Origin: Prunus persica | Taxonomy: Eukaryota; Streptophyta; Magnoliopsida; Rosales; Rosaceae | Length of the DNA stretch: 64,000 bases | Direction: 5' to 3' | NCBI RefSeq assembly: GCF_000346465.2 | Contig: NC_034014.1 | Coordinates: forward strand, 14,528,218-14,592,217 | In this document: positions 24,476-37,025 of the stretch, in pieces | Layout: each line of letters opens with the position of its first letter | Position numbering within the stretch: the first letter of the stretch is position 1 | The notes under the pieces: generated by a model | The model's input: the letters and a program-made list of their open reading frames with translations, nothing else | What the model was told of the DNA's origin: nothing | Databases searched by the model: none | Position numbers and translations under genes: made by a program

Positions 24476-25460
24476 TAATGATTATTATTGTTGTTACTGT
24501 TATTATCAAATTTCGATTATTATAAATAATACTTTATTCATTTACAGTGCTTCTACAATGTAAATAAAGTATGTATAAGAATAGATTCAAAAAATAATAA
24601 CAATGAGGGTTATCCCAGCTGAGTGTGGATTTATTTGCTGGGAGGCATAAGTTTTTGTGTGGGAGGAAGATGGGTATGGATGGTTCTGGGAAGATGTGTG
24701 CTAATGTCTACTTGTTGCTCAAATCAATGAAAGAGAAAGGAGGAATATGATTAATACATCGGAAGTGGGGAATGGAAGGGGTGGCGGGTTATGAAAACTT
24801 AATAAAAGTTGAAGTAATATGAATCTTCAAGAACTGTATACGATACAGGGTACAGCAACTTGGCTATAAAATGTCCTTTTGAGGAAGGGAGAGAGCAAGG
24901 GAAGGTCGTGTGAGGTTCTCTGTTTTTCCTTTTATTTTTACTTTGAAAGAATTGTTCGAGAAAAAAGGGTGGTTCTGAGTTCTGTCCTAGGAAGACTGTT
25001 GTGTGCTAGTTATTCTATTATTACAATGAGCATTATCTTCTGCACAAAGGGGTGTTCTAAAAATTTCAAGCTCATAAGATGAGAGGTGTTGAGAAAATAG
25101 GCAGCGACGTCCAACTCAGAAATTTCGCATGTAGTAGTGTACATTTGAAGTTAATTTCTCCATTACGCTCCAATAAGTTTACAGAATTACATTTTTCATT
25201 GCCGCAGATATCCATATGTAGGTCCACTTTAATTTGCGAAACTAGCTTTTTTTTCATGTGTTACTTACACTCTTCGTTATATCTTGTTGATGGACTTAGA
25301 GTAGTTAATAGTTTCTGTAGCCATGTTTCCAATGGGAGTCCCATAAATTTTCAGCTTTGTATTGTCAACCAAGCAGGGTGGTCTCGCTTTGTTATCTTGC
25401 TTACTGCATATCAATTCACTTTTGTTGCAGGCATATGTGGAAAAAACGCAGAAGGGCTAA
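21121..25460 (+). CDS. CCCH zinc-finger protein with SR-rich region (Arabidopsis C3H38/C3H55-like)
   Basis: Three coding exons: 21121-21548, 21994-24208 and 25431-25460 (TAA), all with GT-AG introns (donors GAG|GTAGAT and CAG|GTGAGT), giving an 890-residue protein. The N-terminus (MSRSSRKRSSKWDL) is basic; an RS repeat (GRSRSWSRSRSRSQSWSRS, about 144-162) follows the first splice junction. Three C-x7-C-x5-C-x3-H fingers lie at about residues 188-206 (CKDFTAGRC), 246-264 (CTDFAKGKC) and 306-324 (CKFFAAGNC). A long low-complexity S/N/D-rich middle follows. The conserved C-terminal block FVKDLLKPTWKEGQINK to KIDHYLSFSKPKLTKL (about 808-880) resembles an SRI-like helical domain. The family is nuclear and presumed to bind RNA; the RS tract suggests a role in RNA processing, but the precise role is unknown. 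Only nine codons (AYVEKTQKG) sit in the last exon. The start is the first ATG after the leader acceptor and begins the family's conserved N-terminus. Confidence 0.9.
24209..25430 (+). other. Intron 2 of the CCCH gene, with a long ATT microsatellite
   Basis: A 1.22-kb intron bounded by CAG|GTGAGT and TTGTTGCAG. An uninterrupted run of about 25 ATT/TTA triplets fills about 24399-24475, followed by imperfect triplets. The rest is T-rich intronic sequence; open frames here are not conserved-looking. Confidence 0.85.
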
Positions 25461-26436
25461 AAGAGACGGAACTTGAGTTTGTTTATTTCTGTTCTGTTTT
25501 CGACAGGCCATCTTAACATTCCGGGTGTATTTATGCTCCTACAGCCTCTAGACATTGTAGTTTTTTGTCCTTCTTTTGATGTATACTAATTGGTGCAAGG
25601 ATAGTTGAAACTCTAGGCTAGATATAGAGGATGTTAGAGTTTATTTTCTTCTTCGTTTTTTCTCCTGTGTAATGTTGGTGCTTCTTTTGTTGCCTTTATC
25701 TTTCCATTTGTTTTAAATAGCAAATTTTAAGAACATATTGGTGCAGCTTTGAATAATTGTGGTTATGTTCCTTTTTTTTTTACCTTAATACTTTTAATGG
25801 ACTTTTTCTGGTAAATGAATTTTGTTTTACTTCAAATCTCATATGTTTTTAACATTTGAAAAAGTGAAATGTGCCCAAGGCACATCGTTTGGCGATGGAT
25901 GATGAACAAATAATTTGATTTACAACTCTGATCTGCTAGCATTATAAAATTTGTATACTAAGTACTTTTGTTGCATTGATTACGCTTGTAGTATTGCAAC
26001 TAAAGATCTGGTATAAAAAAATATTATGTCAATAGAAAACTGGATTTTACATCATACTAATTGACAAATGAGAATACATAAAACAACTAATAAATAATGC
26101 CCAATACTTTTTAAAAAGTCCAGAATATTCTTTCTTTCGTCTCATTTCGACGTTATTATTTTATAGTTTCAGCCACAACTTCAGTTGGACTCACTCCAAA
26201 ACTTCATTTCCAAAGCTTCCGGCAGCCATTCCTCCCATCAACAACCTTGTGGAGATCCAATTAACTCACTCGAATAGTTTGTAGTACCAATTAGCTTTAC
26301 ACATTGTGGTATTGCCTCAACGTAGTTATAGAGTAGGTTTCATGTCCGATTCGCATAAATGACAAAGATAATATATATTAGTAATAAATTCAATACTTAA
26401 GTGCGTTTAACACCATTTTATTTGTATAACTGTGTT
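25461..26436. other. 3' UTR of CCCH gene and intergenic sequence
   Basis: After the stop codon a T-rich stretch to about 25850 probably forms the 3' UTR; no single polyadenylation signal stands out. Beyond it nothing coding is seen. Confidence 0.4.
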
Positions 26437-26703
26437 GTAAGTATATATATAAATGCTCCTATGTGGATGTCCGGATGATATTATCATGCAAATGCCATGT
26501 ATTTTCTACTACTCTCTTTATTTACAATGATATCCGCACGATAATAACTTGCAGATATCCGGATGAGATAATAACTATATATATACACACACACATTGTA
26601 AAACAGGGAGGAAAGCAGAGAGGGGTAATAGAAAATACATGATGTCTGCACAATAATAAGGTATGGACATCAGCATATAAGAATTTCTGTATATATATAC
26701 CAT
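26437..26703. mobile_element. Foldback MITE-like inverted repeat
   Basis: Left arm 26437-26531 and right arm about 26597-26703 are imperfect inverted copies: both carry GTATATATATA, a GATGTCC block, ATGTATTTTCTA and TTTACAATG at the inner edge. Between them are two ATATCCG-containing stretches that also pair. Non-coding. Flanks are AT-rich (TA) so a target duplication is not diagnostic. Confidence 0.6.
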
Positions 26704-26712
26704 CCCCTTGTA

Positions 26713-27040
26713 TTGAGGAACGCCCTTTAGGATACTCTACTTTTTTTTTTTTTCTTCAACTATCCAAACCATCTATTTTTTAGGTTTTCATTCATAGATC
26801 ATCCTGGCAAAAAATTAGACAAATCGGAAACCATTTAGACATCTAATTGTGTCATATAAAATCAATGAAAACAGTGTTTCAACAAAGTATTAAAATTTCA
26901 ATAATTTAATTGAGTGGTAAAATGATATCGGATTCAAATGATTTTTTGTAAAGATAATCTTTGAATGAATATCTAAAAAATAGACAGTTTGAAATTAGTG
27001 AAATGCAATGCGGAGTAGACTCTATAAGGGTGTCCCTCAA
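26713..27040. mobile_element. Foldback MITE-like inverted repeat
   Basis: Left end TTGAGGAACGCCCTTTAGG and right end (read on the minus strand) TTGAGGGACACCCTTATAG match, and further pairs follow inward (CTATTTTTTAG.TTTTCATTCA against CTATTTTTTAGATATTCATT). Non-coding. A clear target duplication was not found. It lies only 10 bp from the preceding foldback element. Confidence 0.6.
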
Positions 27041-27835
27041 ATAAGCTTATATATGAATATAAGTATTCAATTTTTTTTTTTAAAGTACAAGTGATTGTCT
27101 AACAAGGAAGATGAGGGTTTCTCACACATATACATTATCAAAGTGTTATGGGAGTTTTAATCTTATGCCACTAATCTATAAGTTTTTTTTTTTTTTTTTA
27201 TTGAACTCAATACATGTAAATCAATCACCTTTTTTTATTAAACTAGATCCCGTTAACTAAATATAACTTTTTTGTAAACATGAAAAAAAGTAAAGAAAAA
27301 CGTTTGTGTTCGTAGAGTTTGGTTGCTGTCATGGGTATTTAATGCATCACTTGGACTTTCACTAGAAACAGATAATGGATGTGCTGGAAAACACTGGACT
27401 CACGTGCACCAAGAGACTAGAGAGAGAGAGAGAGAGATGGGTCCACATAAATGCTTTTAGGACCATATATTGCAGCGCACGTGTAAGGTTAGGCTATAGC
27501 TTGCCATTGCAGTTATGAATTTCGCATGCACTTTTTTCTGTTTTGGACGTCTTATGTTTGTCTGCTATATGTCATACACTATCACAACCTTGTGACATTG
27601 GTTTGTTTGAATTTTCAAGTAACGAAATTGAATAACCAAAGGAAAGAGGAAACCAACAAGAGATTTTTTAAACTTTTTTTCTACAAAAATTAATTAGCAA
27701 AGCATGCGCTCTAGGGTTCTATTGTTGAGGCCTCCTCTAATGGTCTTATTTGCCTTTACAAATATATCATATGCATGACATGTGATTAATTTTGACCTCA
27801 AAAAAAAAAAAAAATCAATAGAGTTAACGGAGAGG
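27041..27835. other. Intergenic sequence
   Basis: No coding frame. Contains a T run (about 27184-27199), a GA microsatellite (27417-27437) and an A run (27801-27814). Nothing else recognised. Confidence 0.4.
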
Positions 27836-27843
27836 AATTAGAG

Positions 27844-30800
27844 TAGGGGTGTTTTTCGGCCGGAACGGATCGGAAACCACTGTTCCGAATTCTGTTCTGA
27901 AGCTTTTCGGAATTACCTTTTAGTTCCGAGTCCGATTCCGAAATTTCGGAATGTACTAACTCTATTCCGATGCGGAATTTTCGGCATTATCGGAATTTTC
28001 GGAAGTTAATATTTTCGGAATTTTCGGATAATAATTTTGGAAATCAAAATTTGAAATTTTCTTGTGAATCATGATTAAGCCAACCAAACAGGAAAAAAAA
28101 TTCCAGAAGAATTCCAATGTTTACATTCAAATGACATAATGTTCAAATTTAAACTAGTCCACAATAAAAACAGAAAATGAAAACTACAAGTACAACATTT
28201 AACATAGATCCATAATACATACAAAATCAACTCATCACTGGAAATAAGCTAACATCATTTTTCGCAACCCCATTGCTGAAATCACGAATATGCCAACTTG
28301 CAATTCCAAGGTTACAGCTAATTACTCACTCGTTTTGAGGATGTATATAATCTGAACTGTTATGCAAAAGAGTTATGAACAGTCAGATGCTATGAACTGT
28401 TATGCATGCTTCGGTAGACAACATGGGTACATGAAGAGAAAAGTGGAAGGAACATAAGAGTGCTAGTTCTACTCAGAAAATGCCTATCCTTAAACCTTTG
28501 ACTGTACATGAGTGATACAAGCTATATCTGCTACAGGATATGAAAAATGTCTATGGAATGGAAGGAATGGAAGTCAGCAACAAAGAAATTAGCTGCGAGT
28601 CATGACCTAAAATCAAGAATATCAAAGCATATAGATCTCTTGGTGTAATTATTAACTAGAAGTATCATACATTCATGTGTGATGGGAAGTTCTATGATGT
28701 TAGTTAAAAAGGGGTAATGTTACAGTAATAGTATTTATTTGAACAAAAATCAACACTCACCTCTCTAAATTAAAAAGTACACCATCTCCAATTCCTTGAA
28801 ATAATTTGTCAATAAAAGAAGCTGCAAAACAAAATATATACAATGTTCCATCATCAAACATGATAAAAGAAAGAAAACTATACTAAATGTATAGAATGTG
28901 AATGTTCCATCATCAAGCTCAACTAAATTTAGTTAGCCTAGATAAACAGAATGCTCTATCAGCAAGAACAATCACACATTATTAGAGCCACGACACTATT
29001 CCAGAACAATCAAACAAGAGCACATTATACTAGATAAGAATTGCACAGTACCAATACCCCAATATCATTCCAGAGGAATCCAAGAAAAAAAAAATCTACA
29101 TATTTATACAAAACTAAACTAAAGAACTCCATACCTTCATATTCAGTTCCATTCATTGACGTGATAGATTTTCCAACTCTTGGCTTACAACTGCAACAAG
29201 CATAAAATCTATACTATAATTATATATAATAAAAAAAAAGCAATTTAAGAGCTGTAAATAATTTAAAGACAGATGTTACATACCAATTTCAATTTCCTCA
29301 AGCTCTTCAAGTTGTTCTTCAACATTCTCACACTCTAGTTTGGAACATCTTAACCAATCTTGGGTACACACCAAAGCCTCGACGATATTTGGTGTTAAGG
29401 AACTTCGAAATGGGTCAAGAACTCTTCCAGCTGTACTAAAAGCAGATTCTGAAGCAACAGATGTCACTGGAATTGATAAAACATCTCGTGCCATTATCGC
29501 AAGTGCATGGTAGGTTGCATACTTCCCTTTCCACCAAACCAATACATCAAAGTTTGGAGATTCATCCTCAATTCCATCACTCAAGTATTTGTCCAGATAA
29601 TTATTAGCATCTGCATGCTCCTTTCTTTTCAATTTACTCCTAAACATCTCCTTCTTGGATCGATTCCCACCTTGATTAGCCACAACACTTTCTGAATTTG
29701 CAGATTGATCATCTAAAGATGTAGCTTCCGACTTATAATGAAGATAAAGACGTGACATCATACTTTTGAATCTTTCAACCCAATCCTCAACTTTTTTATC
29801 TTTTTCATCCTCACTTAGAAGAATGTCACTATCCAAGTAACTTCTATACCAAAACGTCACATAATCCAATTTATATCTAGGGTCTAGCACAATAGAAGCA
29901 ATCAAAATTGGATTCAAAGCATCAATGTTACAATATTTTTCAAATTTTTCATTCATTTTCTTAGCCATGGAACTAAGAAAAACATCATTGCTGCCCATTT
30001 GTTGCAAGAGCATATCCTTGGTTTGTGTCACCTCATCAAAGTAAGTGTTAAAGGTGATGTAATGAGAACCAGATATACGCTTTGTTAGAAGATAAAAATC
30101 TTCCAAAAACGTATGCAAACTTCGCAATTTTCTCCAATCATCTTCATTTATGGGACCCCCCTCATGACAGCCACTTCCACCTTTTTTTTCTTCAAACCCA
30201 GCTCACTTCCATCTTCTTTATTTTTTTTCAGTTCACATTCACTTCTATAGAATGGATCATGCTCCAAAAGCCTATCAAATACTTTCTCAAACTCCATTGC
30301 TGCATTTATCATCAAATATGTTGAATTCCATCTTGTTTTAACATCTAAACACACAACCTTCTTGCAAGTTACACTCTCCTCCAAAGCACATTTTTTAAAC
30401 ATTTACAAACGTGATGAACTACTCCTCACATACTTAACACTTCGACGAAGACGCTTGATGGTTGTCTTCACCTCTTCAATTCCATCCCTCACAACCAAAT
30501 TGATGACATGAGCAAAACACCTTACATGAAAGAACTGTCCACCTAATAACATCATATTTCTCTTGTTAAATCTTTTCTTTAAATCCATCACACATGTATC
30601 ATTATTCTTCGCATTATCAAGGGTGATTGTCATAACCTTTTCTATTCCCCACTCTAAGAGACAATTTTCTATAGCCTTTGCAATAACCTCTCCTTTGTGT
30701 GGATGTGGAAGAACTCGAAAATTTATGATTTTCTTTCTAAGGACCCAATCTTTGTCCACAAAGTGAGCTGTCAAGGCCATATACCCAAGATTTTGAACTG

Positions 30801-33403
30801 AAGTCCACAAATCTGTTGTGATGCATATTCGTGCAGAAATCTCTTTAAAATAATCTTTTAACTTGCTTTTTTCCTCATGATATATTTGTAAACAATCCTT
30901 TGTGATTGTGGTTCTGGAAACCACATGAAATTTGGGTTGTATAACTTCACAAAACATCCTAAAGCCTTCCTTTTCTACAAAGCTAAATGGGAGTTCACAA
31001 AGGATAATCATTTTTGCAAGAAAACTCCTACATAGCTCCTGGTCAAACTTCCAGTTGCAAGTTTGACCTCCCATTACAGAAATTAGTGTCTGTGCATTAT
31101 CTTGTTCATCACGAGGAAACTTTTTACAAGTCCTAGTATGAGACCATAGCTTATTCGTGCCAATCCTAGAAGGTGCAGTAATTCTAGCTTCACAAAACAC
31201 ACAAATTGCAATTCCTTTGTATTTTCCAGTTTCCTCTTCCAAAACTTTCTTAAAAAAATTCCATACCTCAGATTTTCCATGGTTTCCAGCTAAACCAGAC
31301 TTCTTAGTAATTTTTTGCTTCTTTGGATTGCCACGAATGGTAGCTTGCTCAGGAACCTGATCAGGAACTTGATTGGGAACCTGAGGGCTATGATCCACGT
31401 CCTGTGCCATTCTTAGATCTGCAATAAACATATAAATTAATCAAGCAATCTATTAGGTGTATAAGAAAAAGACATATGATAACAAAAAGTTTCCACCTAA
31501 AGGAAAAGGCAAGTGGTTCCAGTGGCTATAAGAATATGTATTGTTCATCTTTAATACCACAAATTATGCAATAAAATCCGATAATGGCACACAAGCACAA
31601 AAGAATGATACACAAAATTAGAAGATCAAACCCTGTAAGACTTAAAATAAATTATTCAAAACCCTCTGCTAACGCCCTTAAAACGAAAAAAAAAACTTGA
31701 ACTGGCAAAGCCAACACACTCTCTGAGGGCATGGAATGTCTAATTTTTTGGTCAGAATCTCAATAGTTCACTCTACCAACTGAATCCTCATCTATATTTT
31801 GATATGAACTTAAACCAATAAGGAATATCTCTTATCTTATAACCCTGAACAAGGAGCTGCTCTCGTTGTGAGATCAGCAACAAAAGAGAAGAATTGGATG
31901 CCCCAATGAAAACACTTTCTTATTTTTTTCAATATTCCTTTCTAATTGGGTAGACAAGTTAACAAATTCAATTGCCCAATAATACATAAACAAGATCAAG
32001 ATAAAATAAAAAAGAAAACTTACTGAATAGTGAATAATGATAGAGATTTTGGTGTAGACTTGCAGTGGTACTGCAAAAGGAAGGAGGTTAATAGTGAGAT
32101 TGATGAAAACGTTTGAAGTTCCATCCTGTTTTCTTCTCTAGTGAAGAGAGAGAAGCGTCGTTTGGTTTTCCAAGAGATGGAGTGAAATCTCTTTGCTGCT
32201 TGCTGGGGGAGAATATGAGGGGACTCTGATTTGGATCTAAAGTAAACTTTCTCACCTTTTCTTTTAAAAATAAAAATAAAAATTTCTTGTGAATATATTT
32301 GCCATAATAGAGATATATATGGCAATTGGCCATCATTATTTTGGCCATCACGAATTACTGTTATTGATTAAACAAATATCTACAAATTTATATTATATTA
32401 TATTTTACATATATATATATATCATGTGAATATACTTGATAAAAAATAATGTTATATAAACTTTATCTTGGATACTACTACATACTTACTATTAGGGTTC
32501 AATCCCAATGTGTTTCTATGATCATCGCTATTTTTTAATTTTCATAATCATGATTCATGCAAGAACAAGAGTTTGATACCAATTTGTATTTGATACAACA
32601 TGTCAATGTCCTACCTTTTTTAAGGGTAAGTTACCTATTGATGTACCTAACTTTTTTGTAACCCCCTATTGTTTATGTTCACATTATTAAGAAAATAGTA
32701 CTACATTAGCACCTTGGCAATTGATTATAAAGAAAATAAGTTTATAATTAAATGCATGACCTCATACCCCAATGAGTCCTATTCAAGAAATTGAGTTAGA
32801 ATTAAAAGAAAAAAAAAATCAATACACTACGTAATTTAGATCAATTCAAAATTGGTTGCATTACAAATTTTTTTTTTCTTTTACTAATATTTTTAAATGT
32901 ACTTAAATTTTTTTCATTATGTATGTATAATGTATATATAATGTTCGCCAATAATATCAAAGAAAACTTGTGTCTTTGGTTGGTTGTGACAGAACTATGG
33001 ACAAATTAAAAATTGTGGGAATGCATTAAATGTTTTGCATATAAATTAAATATATTGATTGTTGTCTAAACTTTTGTAGGATTAATTCAAAATATTTCGG
33101 AATAAATCGGAATTTCTCGATCAGAATGTTTTTCAAATATTCGGAATTTTTAAAATCGGAATATATTAGGAATATATCGGAATTATTGGATCGGAATGAG
33201 TTCGGAACATTTTGGAATATTTCGGATCGGAAATTTCGGAAATTTCGGAAGTTCCATGTACATTCCGAATCCGATCCAATTTTTTTCGGAAATTTCGGAT
33301 TTCGGCATTTACGGAATTCGGATTTGTCGGAGCCGGATTTTTTTGGAAATATTCGGACCGGAATCGGTCGGAATCGGATTTTCCAATCCAACTTGCACCC
33401 CTA
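27844..33403 (-). mobile_element. Complete hAT transposon (5.56 kb) with 8-bp target duplication
   Basis: Ends TAGGGGTG and CACCCCTA are perfect inverted repeats, flanked by a perfect 8-bp duplication AATTAGAG (27836-27843 and 33404-33411). About 180 bp of the left end and 330 bp of the right end are packed with TTCGGAA, TTCCGAA and TCGGAAT motifs in both orientations, the expected subterminal transposase binding arrays. The transposase gene occupies 29276-31431 on the minus strand. The 31432-33070 side holds the promoter and probably a leader intron; 28030-29270 is the 3' non-coding side. Confidence 0.95.
29276..31431 (-). pseudogene. hAT transposase, BED zinc finger RICESLEEPER/DAYSLEEPER-like, nearly intact
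   Basis: About 715 codons. A BED-type finger near the N-terminus (CVFCEARITAP then HTRTC), an RNase H-like/DUF4413 core (RICITTDLWTSVQNLGYMAL, ITLDNAKNNDT, FFHVRCFAHVINLVVRDG, VCLDVKTRWNSTYLM), and a C-terminal hAT dimerisation region (YLSDGIEDESPNFDVLVWWK, MARDVLSIPVTSVASESAFS, TQDWLRC). Two lesions are visible: a TAA codon just after SSSSRL (30403-30405) and a frameshift in the six-G run near 30160. Otherwise the frame is open throughout. The likely start is ATG at 31410 (MAQDVDHSP), 8 bases after an intron-like acceptor GTTTATTGCAG. It would cut and paste the surrounding element by binding its ends; as it stands it is probably inactive, so movement would need another copy. Confidence 0.9.
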
Positions 33404-33411
33404 AATTAGAG

Positions 33412-33837
33412 TGCAACTCGAGACTTAATTTGAGGACAACTACAACAATTATTGAAATTCATGAATGAAAAATCAAAATGAGAGATCTTTGCTGATTCCT
33501 CTCAATGAAATTTGTCATGTTGCACTAAGTTACTTACGGATGTATGCATACAATCTGAGAACACTTTAGGGTGAACAGGTACAATTTACAATTTATCCTT
33601 ATACTAAATTACTTCAAGTAGCATGAAGTATAATTTCCTTTCACTATTTGATTGACAAAATAAACGATTATTGAATGTAACATTACCTACCCTGGCCCTT
33701 TATCAAACTAAACAACTACAGATTATTTTACCCTTAGCTATATTATAAAATGGTGGTTATAAAAAATATAATGTATATATGAACATAAACTTTCAAATAC
33801 GCACCAAACAAAATTTAATACGCTACAATAACATTTT
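33412..33837. other. Intergenic sequence
   Basis: No gene or repeat recognised. Confidence 0.4.
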
Positions 33838-33842
33838 TAGCC

Positions 33843-35320
33843 TGTAACATCCCGAAAAATTTAGATTTTATTTTTAAAAATAGTACAATATAACTTGTTT
33901 TTCATTATTTTGTTTTCTCATTATTTTGTTGAATTTGAAAACTTATACGTATATATTTACTATTTTAAAAGTACCAAAATGCCTTTGTAGATATTTTTCA
34001 CACAAAAAATTGTTGCAACGTGAGAAAGGCAACTTCACCTCCCTCCTATTCATTCCCTCTTCCCTCTACTCTTCAAATCAAAAGGATGAGTAACCTAATC
34101 TAGGTTGATGACTCACCTCCTCATTCATTATTTTTCAGTGGATTTTAATAAGTAAATTATCTTAATTAAATGTTTTACTCTGCGTACTTTCAAGGACGAA
34201 CCCGTGCAAGGTTAAGCTAGCTGGACACGAAGTAGGCTTTTCTGATTTCCTAATGATTGGGCTATGCCATTTTCAATCTTCGTGCTTATAAATAGTACTA
34301 TAAATATGAATATTATTTGATGTTATGTAAATATTAATATTAAAATATTATTTGATGTTATGTGAATATTATTAGTATTGAAATATTATTTGATATTATG
34401 TGAATATTATTAGTATTGAAATATTATTTGATATTATGTGAATATTGTTATTGATAATGCTCAGTGGATATTATTTGATGTTGGGTGAATATTATTATTC
34501 AAGTGAATAAAGTTGAAATATTATTGTTCTTATATGAATTATAATTATTTTGCATAGATTAATGATGTTTGAGCTGCATTACATATGCATCATAAAACGG
34601 CTGTGTTTTGGGTTTATATGTGATTTGAGGTATATCTAAGGGGTGGGAGAAGACCTTAGATATATTTGAGTAAAAATGTGGAATATATTTAGGTGACAGA
34701 AGCATAGCCTGAATTATTTAGGTGATGAAAACAGGACCTTTAAGGAAAAGTGAAAGTTGAGAAATTGGTAAATAAAAAATTGGGTTAAAGGACGGATGGG
34801 CAAAGCCACAATGATAAAACATATGGTATGGGATGTGCAGACTTATTTATCATAAAGTATGAATTAGTGGGATTATAAGAGAGTGAGTTCATGACATCAT
34901 CACATATGCATAATTTATCTTATATATTGTTGTGTTACGTGATGCATGATACTTTGATTAACGGCGATAACTGACCTTGAGGGATGTTGTTTGACGGTAC
35001 CCTCATGGGCGTTAAAATACTCACACCCTAACATAATGTGTAGGATTCAAGGCAAGGATTGAGAAAGCGGGTTTTCCACCAAGTTAGTAGGCACTTGTTG
35101 TGTGTGGTTGAATTGTGTAATATTAGTAAGTAGTCAACTGTTACATATGGATCTTAGTATGTGTATTAAACTACAAGCTATTGCGACTCTGATTCTATAT
35201 TATTAAGTTTTTTTTTTTTTTTTTTTGGTTCTATTTTGTTATAGGGACTTATTCTTATAACTATGGTATGACTCACACCCTGATTTAGAATATTCTTTAT
35301 TTCCGAATCGGGGCGTGACA
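33843..35320. mobile_element. Solo LTR of a gypsy (Tekay/Del-like) element
   Basis: 1478 bp from TGTAACATCCCG to CGGGGCGTGACA, flanked by a perfect 5-bp duplication TAGCC (33838-33842 and 35321-35325). The terminal inverted ends (TGTAACATCCCG and, inverted, TGTCACGCCCCG) are of the Tekay/Del kind. No internal domain or second LTR is present. An internal tandem repeat lies at about 34300-34445. Confidence 0.9.
34300..34445. repeat. Tandem repeat inside the solo LTR, about 43-bp units
   Basis: Three to four units of GAATATTATTAGTATTGAAA followed by TATTATTTGATATTATGT, decaying at both edges. It lies within the solo LTR. Confidence 0.75.
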
Positions 35321-35501
35321 TAGCCTCACTCCACAATATAATTTCAGGATCCAAGAATTGTGTGCATGCAACATGTTAATGACTAATTTTCATTTTAAAA
35401 TTAACATGATGCATAGTACCGAATTTATGAATTAAGTTAACGATAATATATCAAAGGACTAAGCTGCTACATCCATGATCGTATTAATTTATATACTTAA
35501 T

Positions 35502-35973
35502 CATGGGCGGAGCCAATGAAGGCTCATAGTGGTCAAGTGACTCTTCTCATGTTTAGCATATTTGATCTTTTAACATGTTTGTACTTGATTTTTTAAAATA
35601 GTATTTCTGAAATTTGACCATTCTCACCATCTTACTTTGCAAAAACTACAAAAATAAAGATGAAAACTTTTGTCTCCCATGTCCCTAACTTATGCTACTT
35701 ACCCTTTTAATTATTTCTTTATTTGTAATAATTTAATAATTATTAACCTAATTACCTAAAACTAAAAGCATGACACTTACCCTGAAAAACAAACTCAAAA
35801 GCATGACAAGTCAAATTGAAGATGGACAACCTATGCTCTGTTCTAAATATTTTAGAATGAGATAGAAATTAATACAAAGGATTTTATTATCAGATAATTT
35901 TTTTTTTTTTTTTTTTGATAATCTTGTTATTTGAGGTTGACTCCTCTTGATAGATTTTCTGGCTTCGCCATTG
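35502..35973. mobile_element. Non-autonomous hAT element (472 bp), GGCGGAGCC type
   Basis: Ends CATGGGCGGAGCCA and TGGCTTCGCCATTG (inverted, with three mismatches), flanked by a perfect 8-bp duplication TACTTAAT (35494-35501 and 35974-35981). The interior is AT-rich with a T run at about 35900-35917 and encodes nothing. Confidence 0.9.
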
Positions 35974-35981
35974 TACTTAAT

Positions 35982-37025
35982 AGTATACGTTGAATAATCC
36001 AAATGCCATACCCTAACATCTTTAAGAACATAATAGCAAGTTGGCAACTATACTAGCTAACTAGTTTGCTTATCATTTCCCGGAAGCCCGAAGAGAAACT
36101 AACTACATGCATTTCCAATGAGGTTGGTTTTTAATTATGAGGGCTCAAAGCTGTACGATTAAAGACCCAGCAGGCTTGAAACCACTTTTGCCAACTTTTT
36201 CCCAAAATGGAAGCTTGAAATTCCTCACACTCTAAAGCAAGTCGCTATGACCTTGCGGACTCTGAGGAGCCCAATTAAGGAGGTTGAATTTCAAGACGCC
36301 CTTTTCTAGCTTGTCTCTAGCTTTGCTGCTTTTCTCTTTTGTATGCTGGTGCCAAAATAAATGAGTGGCTAGCTTCTGTCAGATCAGATCAGATCTCATC
36401 CATCCATATCCAATGCTTCAATATTATTCTTCTTCCTTCCATTTTAGCTACTTTTTACTATTGATAAAAGTGCCCTAACAGACTACCCCACTTACCCCAC
36501 CCCCTTCAAAGTCCCTACATACACACCCAGATTATTGTTTTTGTTCTTTTCAATATTATTTATACTGCTTGTTTGAATCGAACTAGTTAAAATATATATC
36601 TCCCCATTTTGGATGACCAGTTTTCCAAAAAGAAGATTCAACCCATTTGTTTGTAGCTTTCTTTGCCTAGATATTCCTTTTACAGAAGACAAAATGCTCA
36701 CATGAGGTTAACTTTCACCTAACATTGCTTGTAAGGGAATGCGTTACTCTCTGAATTATTGTCAATTGATTTTGGAGTGGAACTTTAACTTCCTTTATAC
36801 CGACTGAGCTCGTGCATGAATATTGAATCATATTTAATTAACTAGGTAGATCTATCCTTATTCGTGATATACATGTGTGTATATAGTAATTCACCCTATG
36901 GAAAATGGTACTCGTAAAGTCTTTAAGTGCTTGCTGCAATTTGAAAACATATTAATATATTGCACATGCATAACTGGAGTCAAGTTTTAGGCCAAAAACT
37001 TAACTTTAGGAATGAATGATAAACA
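35982..37025. other. Intergenic sequence
   Basis: No coding frame or clear repeat. Contains a duplicated CAGATCAGATCAGATCT stretch near 36380. Confidence 0.4.

Noticed and set aside
25079..25516. 145-codon plus-strand ORF overlapping the last CCCH exon
   Set aside because: It reads intron sequence in a different frame from the conserved AYVEKTQKG ending; not a gene.
33026..33468. Overlapping ORFs rich in Ile/Phe/Arg/Ser/Asn on both strands
   Set aside because: Produced by the TTCGGAA subterminal motifs of the hAT element; no protein.
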